A DNA stretch of 64,000 nucleotides from Actinomycetota bacterium (GCA_019347575.1 JAHWKY010000002.1:152317-216316); one strand, 5' to 3'; positions 1 through 8,599 are shown, numbered from the stretch's first letter. Notes: a model not told the origin generated them from the sequence alone. Made by a program: numbers and translations.

Positions 1-1
1 G

Positions 2-877
2 TGGGACCACCTCCAGCGCCAGGGCGTGCGCAACCAGGTCACGGTCTACGCCAACGACGACGGCTACACACGGCACTCGGTGATCGTGCGCGAGGGCATG
101 TGCGAGGTGTTCGACCGCACGCGCACGACCCCGGGACTGCACGGGGTCGAGATCAGCTACGCGATCCTGACGAAGACCGACGTGCTGCCCCTGCTCCCGA
201 GGGACCATCAGGAGCTGTTCGAGCAGGCGGTCTACCCGACGCTGGCCGAACGGGGCGAGCTCGCCGCGTTCTGGACCGGCCACCGCTACTACAGCGTCGG
301 CGGCCATGAACGCCTGCCCCTGACCGAGGCGTTCCTCCGGCGCGAGCCGGCGATCATCCTCGACCGTGACGGGACGCTGAACGAGCGGCCGCCCCGGGCG
401 CAGTACGTCACCGCACCCGAGGAGTTCCGCTGGCTGCCCGGTGCGCTCGAAGCGCTCGAGGCGCTGACGTCGGCGGGCTACCGCATCATCGTGGTGTCGA
501 ACCAGGCGGGGATCGGGCGGGGCGCGATGACCGAGTCCGACCTCGATGCCGTCACCGCGAAGATGCTCGCTGAGGCCGAGGAGGTGGGCGCGCGCATCGA
601 GGCGTTCTACCACTGCCCCCACGACTGGGACGAGGGCTGCCACTGCCGCAAGCCCGCGCCGGGCATGCTCGAGCAGGCACAGCGCGATCACCACCTCGAC
701 CTGACGCGCACGTTCTTCATCGGCGACGACGAGCGTGACGCCGAGGCGGCCCTCGCCGCTGGAGCGAACTGGGCGCTCGTAGGCCCGGACGGTTCCCTGC
801 TGGACATCACCAGCCGGCTGCTCGTTGGCGAGCTCGAGAGGAACTTCATGACCGTCCTACCGCCTGCGGCTACTTGA
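2..877 (+). CDS. Nucleotidyltransferase / heptose-bisphosphate phosphatase fusion (5' partial)
   Basis: The frame is open to the window edge, so the N-terminus is missing; a GTG at 26 is only an internal in-frame start. The first ~100 visible residues look like the end of a sugar-phosphate nucleotidyltransferase (GVEISYAIL segment). The rest is a HAD phosphatase of the GmhB (D-glycero-D-manno-heptose 1,7-bisphosphate phosphatase) type, with nucleophile motif ILDRDGTLNE, SNQAGIGRG, the zinc-ligand segment CPHDWDEGCHCRKP and GDDERDAEAA. The inferred role is to remove a phosphate from heptose bisphosphate and to charge heptose-1-phosphate with a nucleotide. The heptose-7-phosphate kinase homologue at 2418 supports a GDP-heptose route. 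The phosphatase assignment is firm; the activity of the first domain rests on family resemblance. The stop codon lies inside the first unit of a 39-bp tandem repeat. Confidence 0.8.
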   Translation, partial: WDHLQRQGVRNQVTVYANDDGYTRHSVIVREGMCEVFDRTRTTPGLHGVEISYAILTKTDVLPLLPRDHQELFEQAVYPTLAERGELAAFWTGHRYYSVGGHERLPLTEAFLRREPAIILDRDGTLNERPPRAQYVTAPEEFRWLPGALEALEALTSAGYRIIVVSNQAGIGRGAMTESDLDAVTAKMLAEAEEVGARIEAFYHCPHDWDEGCHCRKPAPGMLEQAQRDHHLDLTRTFFIGDDERDAEAALAAGANWALVGPDGSLLDITSRLLVGELERNFMTVLPPAAT

Positions 878-924
878 GGACACGACATGATCGTCCTACC
901 GCCTTCGGCTACTTGAGGACATGA
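847..924. repeat. Two 39-bp tandem repeats, each carrying a hairpin element
   Basis: Units 847-885 and 886-924 differ at three positions. Each contains a hairpin (854-881 and 893-920) with arms GTCCT/AGGAC. Read on the minus strand, the inner part is CAAGTAGCC, a 3-4 nt loop, then GGCGGT. The first unit contains the stop codon of the upstream gene. The second ends directly before the ATG of the next gene. Related hairpins occur at 17477-17502 and 21514-21540. Confidence 0.85.
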
Positions 925-1967
925 TGAACGAGCGCCGACCGATCCTCGTGACCGGCCACCGCGGCTACCTCGGTAGCGTCATGGCTCCCTACCTGTTCGA
1001 CCACGGCTACGACGTGATCGGCCTGGACACGGGGTACTTCGACGACTGCACGCTGGTGCCGGACCCGGTGCGGATCCCCGCTATCGACAAGGACATCCGC
1101 GATCTGGCTCCGACCGACCTCCGGGACCTGTACGCGGTCATCCACCTCGCAGCCCTGAGCAACGATCCGATCGGCAACCTCGACGTGGGCTGGACCGAGG
1201 CGATCAACCACGACGCGACCGTGCGCCTCGCCGAGCTGGCATGCGCGGCCGGAGTCCGCCGGTTCCTGTTCAGCTCGAGCTGCATCATGTACGGCATGAA
1301 CGAGGCCGGCGTGGTCGACGAGACCTCGCCGCTCGACCCGCAGACGACCTACGCCCGCTCGAAGGTCCGATCGGAGGAGGCCCTGCGCGAGTTCGCGACC
1401 GACGAGTTCTCGCCGACCTACGTCCGCAACGGGACCGTCTACGGCATCTCGCCCCGGATGCGGTTCGACACCGTCCTCAACGACCTGGTCGCCCAGGCCC
1501 TGACGACGGGGCGGATCGAGATCCACGGCGATGGCGCCCCGTGGCGCCCCGTCATCCACGTCGGCGATGTGGCACGGTCGTTCCAGGCCTACCTCGAGGC
1601 GCCCCGGGAGGTCGTCCACGACCGCGCCTTCAACAACGGCGCCGACCACCTCAACCACCAGGTGCGCGAGCTCGCCGAGTTCGCTGCCGCGGCGGTCCCC
1701 GGCGCGGAGGTCGCCGTGCTCGACCGCGCGAGCGCCGACCGTCGCACCTACCGCGCGAGCTTCGCGCGGTTCGCCGAGACGTTCCCCGACTTCACGTGGC
1801 AGCCCGCAGCGGACGGGGCCGCGCAGCTCGCGCGTGAGCTCGAGGCCGCGGGGGTGCGTGCCGAGGACTACACCGGGGACCGCTACATCCGTCTGCGGTG
1901 GCTCCGCCGCCTGATGGACGAGCGAAAACTCGACGACGACCTGCGCTGGACCGAGGAGGCCGCGTGA
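921..1967 (+). CDS. NAD-dependent sugar-nucleotide epimerase/dehydratase (extended SDR)
   Basis: 348-residue extended short-chain dehydrogenase. The NAD-binding glycine motif TGHRGYLGS is near the N-terminus, the conserved LAALSNDP strand follows, and the catalytic Ser/Tyr-x3-Lys region is visible as FSSSC and YARSK. The length suits UDP/GDP-sugar 4-epimerases and 4,6-dehydratases; the substrate cannot be read from sequence. Given the heptose-type genes on both sides, it probably modifies a nucleotide-activated heptose or deoxysugar. ATG at 921 or 924 are both possible starts. The last codons overlap the GTG of the next gene by four bases (GTGA), so the cluster is probably one transcript. Confidence 0.85.
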   Translation: MMNERRPILVTGHRGYLGSVMAPYLFDHGYDVIGLDTGYFDDCTLVPDPVRIPAIDKDIRDLAPTDLRDLYAVIHLAALSNDPIGNLDVGWTEAINHDATVRLAELACAAGVRRFLFSSSCIMYGMNEAGVVDETSPLDPQTTYARSKVRSEEALREFATDEFSPTYVRNGTVYGISPRMRFDTVLNDLVAQALTTGRIEIHGDGAPWRPVIHVGDVARSFQAYLEAPREVVHDRAFNNGADHLNHQVRELAEFAAAAVPGAEVAVLDRASADRRTYRASFARFAETFPDFTWQPAADGAAQLARELEAAGVRAEDYTGDRYIRLRWLRRLMDERKLDDDLRWTEEAA

Positions 1968-2425
1968 AGGAGGCAGGCATCGATGGGGTGAAGGTCGTCC
2001 CGCTGCGCCAGATCGTGGACGAACGCGGCAAGATCATGCACATGCTCAAGGCGACCGACGAGCACTTCATAGCGTTCGGCGAGATCTACTTCTCGTGCGC
2101 GTGGCCGGGCACGATCAAGGCATGGCACGTGCACACGACGATGACGGTGAACAACGCGGTGCTGTCGGGGCACGCCAAGCTCGTGATGTACGACCTGCGC
2201 GAGGACTCGCCGACCCACGGCACGCTCCAGGAGGTGTTCTTCGGCGAGGACAACTACGTCCTCGTGCAGATCCCCCCCGGGATCGCCAACGGCTACAAGG
2301 CGTACGGGGACAAGCTGGTCATCATGGCCAACGCGGCCACCGAGCCGCACCGCCCGGACGAGATGCGGCGCATCCCCTACGACTCCCCCGACATCCCCTA
2401 CGACTGGGCGCTGAAGCATGGGTGA
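1964..2425 (+). CDS. RmlC-like cupin, sugar 3,5-epimerase family
   Basis: 153-residue cupin related to dTDP-4-dehydrorhamnose 3,5-epimerases. Typical elements are REI-like VDERGKIMHML near the start, a metal/active-site histidine context AWHVHTT, and PPGIANGYKA. The start was set at GTG 1964 because it overlaps the upstream stop (GTGA) and has a GAGGAGG Shine-Dalgarno at about 1951-1957; a longer reading from 1898 would run inside the upstream gene. It is shorter than true RmlC (~180 residues) and differs from the second epimerase at 3435, so the two probably act on different carbons or substrates. It overlaps the following kinase gene by eight bases. Confidence 0.75.
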   Translation: MKEAGIDGVKVVPLRQIVDERGKIMHMLKATDEHFIAFGEIYFSCAWPGTIKAWHVHTTMTVNNAVLSGHAKLVMYDLREDSPTHGTLQEVFFGEDNYVLVQIPPGIANGYKAYGDKLVIMANAATEPHRPDEMRRIPYDSPDIPYDWALKHG

Positions 2426-3431
2426 GGTCCTCCGGACCGATGCGACCCTCATCGTCACCCGCACCCCGCTCCGGGTGAGCTTCGCGGGTGGCGGGACCGA
2501 CCTCGCGGTGTACTACGAACTGGAGGGCGGGGCGGTCCTGTCGACGGCGATCAACCGCTACGTCTACGTCACCGTCAAGCGGCACAGCGAGCTGTTCTTC
2601 GAGCCCATCCGACTCAACTACTCGCGCAGCGAGGAGGTCGAGCGGATCGACGAGATCGAGAACAACATCGCGCGCGAGTGCCTCAAGCTGCTCGACATCC
2701 ACCCACCGATCTACATCTCCACCGTCGGCGACGTCCCCGCTTCGACCGGACTGGGCGGGTCGAGCTCGTTCACGGTGGGATTGCTGAACGCCCTCCACGC
2801 GTACGTGGGAGAGCGTGTCTCGCCAGGTCAGCTCGCCGAGGAGGCCTGCCAGGTCGAGATCGACATCCTCGGCGAGCCCATCGGCAAGCAGGATCAGTAC
2901 GCCGCGGCGTACGGTGGCATGAACCTGTTCCGGTTCCTCCCCGACGGCCGCGTCACCACCGAGCACGCACGGGTAAGCGAGAAGTGGCACCTGTTCGACA
3001 ACCTGCTGATGTTCTGGACCGGCCACCAGCGGTCGGCGAGCACCGTGCTCACCGAGCAGCAGGAGGACACCGGGTCCAAGCTCGAGCGGCTGCGGGAGAT
3101 GCGCGACCAGGCGGACGAGCTGTTCGAGATCGTGCGCCAGCCCGAGGTCGACCTCAAGGCCTTCGGCCGTGTCCTGCACGAGGGCTGGGTCCGCAAGCGC
3201 ACGCTCGCCTCGGGCATCTCGACCGGCCCGATCGACACCTGGTACGAACGCGCGCTCGACGCCGGGGCGTACGGCGGCAAGCTCTGCGGTGCGGGCGGCG
3301 GCGGGTTCCTGCTGTTCGTGGTGCCGGTCGAGCGCCGCCAGGCCGTCCGGGAAGCGCTCGACGATCTGCTCCAGCTCGCGTTCCGGCCCGAGTCGCACGG
3401 CTCCGAGGTCGTCGTGCCGTTCCACGGCTGA
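2418..3431 (+). CDS. hddA: GHMP kinase, D-glycero-D-manno-heptose-7-phosphate kinase type
   Basis: 337-residue GHMP-family kinase. The N-terminal TPLRVSFAGGGTDLAVYY is the signature of the HddA/fucose-kinase branch. The phosphate-binding loop is STGLGGSSSFTVGLLNAL at about residue 110, and the C-terminal GHMP motif is KLCGAGGGGFLLFV. HddA phosphorylates D-glycero-D-manno-heptose-7-phosphate at C1, the step before the GmhB-type phosphatase found at the start of the window. The pairing makes a GDP-D-glycero-alpha-D-manno-heptose pathway the best reading, although related kinases act on fucose. ATG 2418 overlaps the preceding stop, as expected in a coupled operon. Confidence 0.8.
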   Translation: MGEVLRTDATLIVTRTPLRVSFAGGGTDLAVYYELEGGAVLSTAINRYVYVTVKRHSELFFEPIRLNYSRSEEVERIDEIENNIARECLKLLDIHPPIYISTVGDVPASTGLGGSSSFTVGLLNALHAYVGERVSPGQLAEEACQVEIDILGEPIGKQDQYAAAYGGMNLFRFLPDGRVTTEHARVSEKWHLFDNLLMFWTGHQRSASTVLTEQQEDTGSKLERLREMRDQADELFEIVRQPEVDLKAFGRVLHEGWVRKRTLASGISTGPIDTWYERALDAGAYGGKLCGAGGGGFLLFVVPVERRQAVREALDDLLQLAFRPESHGSEVVVPFHG

Positions 3432-3434
3432 CCG

Positions 3435-4001
3435 ATGCGGTTCCACGAGCTCGATCTGCCCGGCGCCTACCTCATCGATCTCGAGCCGGTGCGGGACGAG
3501 CGCGGCTTCAACGCCCGGGCCTGGTGCGCTGACGAGTTCGCCGCCGCCGGGCTGGCGACGACCGTCGCGCAGGTGAACGTCATCCACAACCACCGTGCGG
3601 GGACGGTGCGCGGGATGCACTACCAGGTGCCGCCCCACACCGAGGCCAAGCTCTTCCGGGTCACGCGTGGTGGCATCCACGACGCCATCGTCGACCTCCG
3701 CACCGACTCGCCGACGTACCTGCAGTCGCGGACGGTCGAGCTCCGCGCCGACGATCACCGGATGCTGTACGTGCCGGAGGGGTTCGGTCAGGGCTTCCAG
3801 ACGCTCGTGGACGACACCGAGCTGACCTACCAGGTCACGGCCCCCTACCGCCCCGATGCCGGTGCGGGCTTCCGCCACGACGACCCCTTCTTCACCATCG
3901 ACTGGCCGCTTGCGGTGACGACGATCTCGGAGCGGGACGCGTCGTGGCCCGACTTCCACCCCGACGAGCACCGCCACGACTTCGCGAGGAGCAGCACGTG
4001 A
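3435..4001 (+). CDS. rfbC: dTDP-4-dehydrorhamnose 3,5-epimerase family protein
   Basis: 188 residues, the usual length for RmlC/RfbC. Visible family features are RDERGF near residue 18, the NVIHNHRAGTVRGMHYQ block with the catalytic histidine, KLFRVTRGGIHDAIVDLR, and the YVPEGFGQGFQTL strand. The enzyme inverts C3 and C5 of a 4-keto-6-deoxy-hexose or heptose nucleotide. In this heptose-type cluster the substrate may be a 4-keto-heptose derivative rather than dTDP-glucose, because no rmlA, rmlB or rmlD is visible here. The gene starts three bases after the kinase stop and overlaps the next gene through GTGA. Confidence 0.8.
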   Translation: MRFHELDLPGAYLIDLEPVRDERGFNARAWCADEFAAAGLATTVAQVNVIHNHRAGTVRGMHYQVPPHTEAKLFRVTRGGIHDAIVDLRTDSPTYLQSRTVELRADDHRMLYVPEGFGQGFQTLVDDTELTYQVTAPYRPDAGAGFRHDDPFFTIDWPLAVTTISERDASWPDFHPDEHRHDFARSST

Positions 4002-5281
4002 TCCTGGTCGATGACGCCCTCCGCCGACGACAGGCCGCGGGCGAGCCCATCAGGGTGGCCATGGTTGGCGCCGGGGCGATGGGACGCGCGATCGCCTACC
4101 AGGTGAAGCACCACGTCCCGGGGATGGAGGTCGTGGCGATCGCCAACCGACGCGTCGACCGCGCCATGGACGCGTACCGGCACGCCGGTCACGACCGGAT
4201 CGAGGAGGTCAGCGATGCCGATGCGCTCGCCAGGGCGATCGACGCCGGCATCCCCGCGGTCACCGACGACGCGACGCTGCTGTGCGCGGCGCCCGACGTC
4301 GACGCCATCTGGGAGGTGACCGGTGCGGTCGAGTTCGGGTGCCACGTCGCGCTCGACGCCATCGCGCACGGCAAGCACCTGGTGACGATGAACGCCGAGA
4401 TGCAGGGCACCGTGGGTCCCGCGCTGAAACGCCGCGGCGACGAGGCCGGGGTGGTCGTCACGGACTCCGACGGCGACCAGCCGGGCGTGATGATGAACCT
4501 GTACCGCTTCGTCCAGGGGCTCGGGGTCCGCCCGGTGCTGCTGGGCAACCTCAAGGGCCTCCACGACCCCTACCGCAACCCCACGACCCAGGAGGACTTC
4601 GCCCGCCGCAAGGGGCTGACCCCCCACATGGCGGCCAGCTTCGCCGACGGCACCAAGATGAGCTTCGAGATGGCGCTCGTCGCGAACGCCACGGGGCTGC
4701 GTGCCGGTGTGACGGGCCTGTACGGCTTCGACGCGGCGCACGTGCACAACGCGGCGCAGCTCTACCCGTTGGAGCAGCTGCTCGACGTCGGACTCGTCGA
4801 CTACCTCGTGGGCGCCGAGCCCGCGCCGGGCGTGTTCTGCCTGGGTACGGTGGAGGCCGAGTTCCAGGCGAGGTGGCTCGAGCTGTACAAGTTGGGCGAC
4901 GGGCCGCTCTACACGTTCTACGCCCCCTACCACCTCTGCCACCTCGAGGCGCCCACGACCGTGGCGCGTGCCGTGCTGTTCGGTGACGCCGCGGTCACGC
5001 CCCACGTCGGGCACGTCGTCGACGTCGTGGCGACCGCGAAACGCGACCTGTCTCCCGGCGACGTGCTCGACGGGATCGGCTGGTACGACACCTACGGTCA
5101 GTGCGAGAACGCCGACCGTGTCGCCGACGAGCGACTGTTGCCGATGGGGGTGGCCGAGGGCTGCCGGATGGCCCGGGCGGTGGCCCAGGATGCGATCCTG
5201 ACCTACGAGGACGTCGAGCTGCCCGAGGGTCGGCTCGTGGACGAGCTGAGGGCCGAGCTCGCGCCGGTACCTAGGCGCTGA
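3998..5281 (+). CDS. NAD(P)-dependent oxidoreductase with SAF domain
   Basis: 427-residue dehydrogenase. A Rossmann motif VAMVGAGAMGRAIAY lies near residue 15, followed by a homoserine-dehydrogenase-like NAD domain (DVDAIWEVTG, KHLVTMNAEMQGT) and a C-terminal SAF-like segment (AKRDLSPGDVLDGIG). Proteins of this type often sit in surface-polysaccharide clusters and may reduce a keto-sugar or make a building block; the substrate is unknown. GTG 3998 is the chosen start: it overlaps the previous stop (GTGA) and begins just ahead of the Rossmann fold, whereas an in-frame start at 3944 would lie inside rfbC. The 3' end overlaps the convergent sugar transferase gene by 11 bases. Confidence 0.75.
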   Translation: MILVDDALRRRQAAGEPIRVAMVGAGAMGRAIAYQVKHHVPGMEVVAIANRRVDRAMDAYRHAGHDRIEEVSDADALARAIDAGIPAVTDDATLLCAAPDVDAIWEVTGAVEFGCHVALDAIAHGKHLVTMNAEMQGTVGPALKRRGDEAGVVVTDSDGDQPGVMMNLYRFVQGLGVRPVLLGNLKGLHDPYRNPTTQEDFARRKGLTPHMAASFADGTKMSFEMALVANATGLRAGVTGLYGFDAAHVHNAAQLYPLEQLLDVGLVDYLVGAEPAPGVFCLGTVEAEFQARWLELYKLGDGPLYTFYAPYHLCHLEAPTTVARAVLFGDAAVTPHVGHVVDVVATAKRDLSPGDVLDGIGWYDTYGQCENADRVADERLLPMGVAEGCRMARAVAQDAILTYEDVELPEGRLVDELRAELAPVPRR

Positions 5282-6059
5282 GCTGCTCGGGGACCACGTC
5301 CACCGGGAGCGCCTCGTCCCCCTCACGTGCGAGCGCGTGCAGGCCGAACGTACGCTCGGGGCGCCGGCCGAGCACGGCCGGGATCGTCAGCAGCAGGATC
5401 GCCAGGTCGGCACGCCACGACAGCGAGCGGATGTAGCGCAGGTCGGTCTCGACGTGCAGGTGCATCTCGCCCCGCTCGTCGCGCTCGGTGACCTGCCACA
5501 GGCCCGTGATGCCCGGCTTGACGGCGTGGCGGCGGTGCTGCCAGTCGTCGTAGCGCGCGACGACGCTGGCGAGCTCGGGGCGTGGACCCACCAGGCTGAG
5601 GTCGCCCCGGACGACGTTCCACAGCTGCGGGAGCTCGTCGAGGCTGAAGCGGCGGAGGAACCGACCGAGGGGGGTGTGGCGCGGATCGTCGTCCGCCTTG
5701 TGCCGCTGCCGACGGTCGGGACCCGCGAAGGGCCGCTGACGCTGACGGCGGCTGTTGTGCATCGTGCGGAACTTCAGCATCTCGATGGGCTCGCCGAGGT
5801 GGCCGATGCGCGACTGACGGAACAGGATCGGTCGCCCGAGTCGGACCAAGACGAGCAGGGCGACGGTCGCGATCACCGGCAGAGCCAGGAGCAGCAGCAA
5901 CGCCGCGCCCACGCGATCGAGGACCGGCTTCACCCAGCGCTCGTAGCGTCCGCGCTGCCCGTGTCGGTCCGACGCTGCGTCCGCGGCGAGCGGACGCCCG
6001 TCGTGCCGGAGGTGCGTCAGGTCACGCCCCGCCAGCTCGGTCGTCGGTGCTGTGGTCAC
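5271..6059 (-). CDS. Undecaprenyl-phosphate sugar-phosphate transferase (bacterial sugar transferase)
   Basis: 262-residue polyprenol-phosphate sugar-1-phosphate transferase (PF02397 type), which starts a lipid-linked glycan at the membrane. One transmembrane segment follows the basic N-terminus (ALLLLLALPVIATVALLVLV). The cytoplasmic catalytic domain shows KFRTMH, LGRFLRRFSLDELPQLWNV, GDLSLVGPRPE and KPGITGLWQV, all diagnostic. The long multi-membrane N-terminal domain of WbaP/CpsE-type enzymes is absent, so this is the short form. It is on the opposite strand from the sugar-nucleotide genes and probably uses their product for a cell-wall or S-layer glycan. Confidence 0.9.
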   Translation of the reverse strand: MTTAPTTELAGRDLTHLRHDGRPLAADAASDRHGQRGRYERWVKPVLDRVGAALLLLLALPVIATVALLVLVRLGRPILFRQSRIGHLGEPIEMLKFRTMHNSRRQRQRPFAGPDRRQRHKADDDPRHTPLGRFLRRFSLDELPQLWNVVRGDLSLVGPRPELASVVARYDDWQHRRHAVKPGITGLWQVTERDERGEMHLHVETDLRYIRSLSWRADLAILLLTIPAVLGRRPERTFGLHALAREGDEALPVDVVPEQLSA

Positions 6060-6234
6060 TCTCTTACGCTCCGTTACCAGCTCGGGCCGAACGGCGCGTA
6101 GACTAACGCGCGTGGACCCCCGCCCTCCCTAGGCCGTTCGGTCGGCCGATCGGACGGTCAGGTCGTAGCCACCTGCGGCTAGGCCATCCGGGCGGCCATG
6201 GCTAAGGCATGATGTCACATTCGCGCACCGTGAG

Positions 6235-6253
6235 CAAGTGAACACTTGAAGTG
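6235..6253. promoter_or_regulatory. Overlapping palindromes at the start of the DUF4012 gene
   Basis: CAAGTGAACACTTG (6235-6248) has perfect 6-bp arms around AA. CACTTGAAGTG (6243-6253) is a second, overlapping palindrome that runs into the GTG start. No Shine-Dalgarno is visible before that GTG, so the transcript may be leaderless or very short, with this as an operator. The 6060-6234 stretch has only GC-rich inverted repeats, for example TAGCC/GGCTA around 6166-6181. Confidence 0.4.
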
Positions 6254-8158
6254 ACCAGCACTGAGGGGGCGGAGAGCCGCCGCACGCTGGCCCGACGCGC
6301 CGCGCTCGGGGCTGGCTTGCTGGTCGGGGTTTGGGTCGTGGCGACCGCCGTCGTCGTGGCGCTCGCGTGGGGGCGGATCGATGTCGCCGAGCGCGAGCTC
6401 GCCGAGGCCAGAGCGCACCTGGCCAGCGCGGACCTGCGCGCCGCCCGGGACGCGATCGGCAGCGCCGACGCCGCCCTGGCCGGCGCATCGCGCTGGTTGG
6501 GTCTGCCGACCACCCGTCTCGCCGTCGCCGTGCCGGGCATTGGCACCAGCATCGGGGTGTCGCGCGATCTCGCCACGGCCGTCCGGGACGTGACCACGAC
6601 CGCGGCAGGAGCCCTCGACGCGCTGCTCGGTGACGACGACGGGGCCTCGTCGCTGCGTCCCCGCGACGGCCGCATACCCGTCGCAGCGATCGCCGAGCTC
6701 GAGCCCCCACTCGACCGTGCCGCCGACGCGTTGGCGCATGCCGTCACCGTGGCCAGGGAGGCCCCGACGGGGGGACTGGCGCGCCCCGTGGCGGATGCAC
6801 GCGACCGCCTCCTGCGTGTGCTGCCGGACGCCGCTGTGCAGGCACGCAACGCCGCGCGGATCGCCGAGCACCTCCCGATCTTCCTCGGTGCGGGTGGATC
6901 GCGCCGGTACCTGTTGGCGGCGGCCAACCCCGCGGAGCAACGTGGAACCGGCGGCTACATCGGCGCCGTCGCCGTCGTGACCTTCACCGACGGCGAGTTC
7001 GAGCCGGGGGACTTCACGCCCACCTACGACCTCCCACCCGTGGACCCGGACGAGCTGCCTCCGCCGACGCCGGACCAGGAGCGCTACACGCCCTTCGGAG
7101 GGACGGCGTTCTGGCAGAACCTCAACCTCACACCCGACGCCCCGACCGCCGCCGAGGGCTTCGAGCGCCTGTGGGCGGCGACCCACGACGAACCGGTCGA
7201 CGGGACCATCATCGTCGATCCCTTCGCGCTCGAGACGCTGTTGGACCTCACGGGTCCGGTGACGGTGCCCGGGATCGACGAGACGCTCGACGCCCAGAAC
7301 GTCGTCTCGTTCGTGAGCAACGAGGCCTACGCGCGCTTCGACGAGCAGGATGTACGACAGCAGGTGCTGGGGTCCGCGGCCGCTGTCGCGCTCCGCTCCC
7401 TGCTGTCCGACCCGCCCGAGGACGCGCTGGTCCTGGCGCGCGATCTCGGGCAGCTCCTCGCCGACCGTCACCTCATCGTGCACGCAGCCGACCCCGACAT
7501 CCAGGCTGTGTTCGAGGACGTGGGCATCGCCGGCCGCCTCCTCGATCCGGTCGGCGACTTCATCGCGGTCATCCTGAACAGCGCGACCGGGAGCAAGGTC
7601 GACTTCTGGGCGCGCCGCAACCTGACCTACGACGTCCGTCTCCTCGAGGATGGCGGCGCGGAGGGACACCTCGAGGTGACCATCACCAACGACGCGCCTC
7701 CCCACGGTGTCCCTCGCGTCGTCGGCCCCAACGCGCCCGGCCTCGAGGCGGGCGACAACCTGCTGTTCGTCAGCACCTACTGCGCCACCTCGTGCAGCAT
7801 CGAGGGGGGCCCAGCGTCGGTCAGCGGTCGCGACTCGCGTCTCAGTGCCGAGCTCGGCCACCCGGTGTGGGGCTCGTGGCACCTCATCCCCTCACGCGAC
7901 GAGACGACCGTCTCCTACCGCTGGCGGACGGACGAGGCGTGGAGGGTGGAGGAGGGCCTGATCCGTTACCGGCTGACGTACCAGCACCAGCCGATGGTCC
8001 GGGGAACGAACGTTACTGTGCGTCTAGCGCTCCCTGAGTCATCCTCCGTAGTCGAACTGCCACGCAACGCAACGGTCGCTGACGGGGTGCTGACGTGGCA
8101 GGGCTTCCAACGTGGCGATGCGGTCCTCGAGGTCGCTCTGCGGCCGGACGGTTCGTGA
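6251..8158 (+). CDS. DUF4012 domain membrane-anchored protein
   Basis: 635 residues with one N-terminal transmembrane helix (about 18-40, GAGLLVGVWVVATAVVVALAW) followed by a helical stretch and a large extracytoplasmic domain. The segment FLGAGGSRRYLLAAANPAEQ, then RGTGGYIGAVA, is the DUF4012 hallmark. DUF4012 proteins occur in Gram-positive and other bacteria beside exopolysaccharide genes; their activity is not established. The gene lies just after the polysaccharide cluster and upstream of a small exported protein and a sortase, which fits an envelope role. GTG 6251 is the only start that keeps the basic pre-helix residues. It has no good Shine-Dalgarno. Confidence 0.75.
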   Translation: MTSTEGAESRRTLARRAALGAGLLVGVWVVATAVVVALAWGRIDVAERELAEARAHLASADLRAARDAIGSADAALAGASRWLGLPTTRLAVAVPGIGTSIGVSRDLATAVRDVTTTAAGALDALLGDDDGASSLRPRDGRIPVAAIAELEPPLDRAADALAHAVTVAREAPTGGLARPVADARDRLLRVLPDAAVQARNAARIAEHLPIFLGAGGSRRYLLAAANPAEQRGTGGYIGAVAVVTFTDGEFEPGDFTPTYDLPPVDPDELPPPTPDQERYTPFGGTAFWQNLNLTPDAPTAAEGFERLWAATHDEPVDGTIIVDPFALETLLDLTGPVTVPGIDETLDAQNVVSFVSNEAYARFDEQDVRQQVLGSAAAVALRSLLSDPPEDALVLARDLGQLLADRHLIVHAADPDIQAVFEDVGIAGRLLDPVGDFIAVILNSATGSKVDFWARRNLTYDVRLLEDGGAEGHLEVTITNDAPPHGVPRVVGPNAPGLEAGDNLLFVSTYCATSCSIEGGPASVSGRDSRLSAELGHPVWGSWHLIPSRDETTVSYRWRTDEAWRVEEGLIRYRLTYQHQPMVRGTNVTVRLALPESSSVVELPRNATVADGVLTWQGFQRGDAVLEVALRPDGS

Positions 8159-8242
8159 GAGTGGTCACCGGGGCCCGCAAGCGGTACCGTGTCGTCGATG
8201 TGGCCGTCGTGGCCGGGTCATCACGTTCCGGAGGTACGAACC

Positions 8243-8599
8243 GTGGGATCGCACTCGAGCGCCGTTCGCGCCACCCGCGCCGCGCTGGCCGCTGCCCTGC
8301 TGGCGCTGCTACTGGCGCTCGGGAGTGGCGTCGCGACCGCTCAGGAACTCGACGAGTGCTACCCGCTACCCCCCGAGGAGTGCGTTGAGGTCCAGGGCGA
8401 GCAGTTCAACCGCAACCCCGCGCCGGTGCCCGCCGCAGAACCCGCGATCGCCCCGCTCGACGTCGAGCGCACCCACCCGGTGACCGGCTTCGACCTCGAC
8501 ACCGCCATCCTCGTGGCGATCGCAGCCGCGCTCGCTGCTGGCGGGCTGCTCACGGCATCGCGCCGCGTCGAGGCGCGTCAGCGGTCGACCGACAGCTGA
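8243..8599 (+). CDS. Small exported protein with C-terminal membrane anchor
   Basis: 118-residue protein of unknown function. It has an N-terminal signal peptide (hydrophobic AALAAALLALLLALG, cleavage probably after ATA), a short acidic, proline-rich exported segment with two Cys residues (ECYPLPPEECV), and a C-terminal helix (ILVAIAAALAAGGLL) ending in a basic tail. No LPxTG motif is present before that helix. GTG 8243 was preferred over 8189 because GGAGG stands eight bases upstream and the signal peptide then begins at once. The protein at 29539 has the same layout. The convergent sortase next door makes a surface role plausible. Confidence 0.6.
   Translation: MGSHSSAVRATRAALAAALLALLLALGSGVATAQELDECYPLPPEECVEVQGEQFNRNPAPVPAAEPAIAPLDVERTHPVTGFDLDTAILVAIAAALAAGGLLTASRRVEARQRSTDS

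Noticed and set aside
2322..3977. 551-codon minus-strand open frame over the heptose kinase and rfbC genes
   Set aside because: Third-position GC bias keeps this frame open; the plus-strand genes have clear family motifs.
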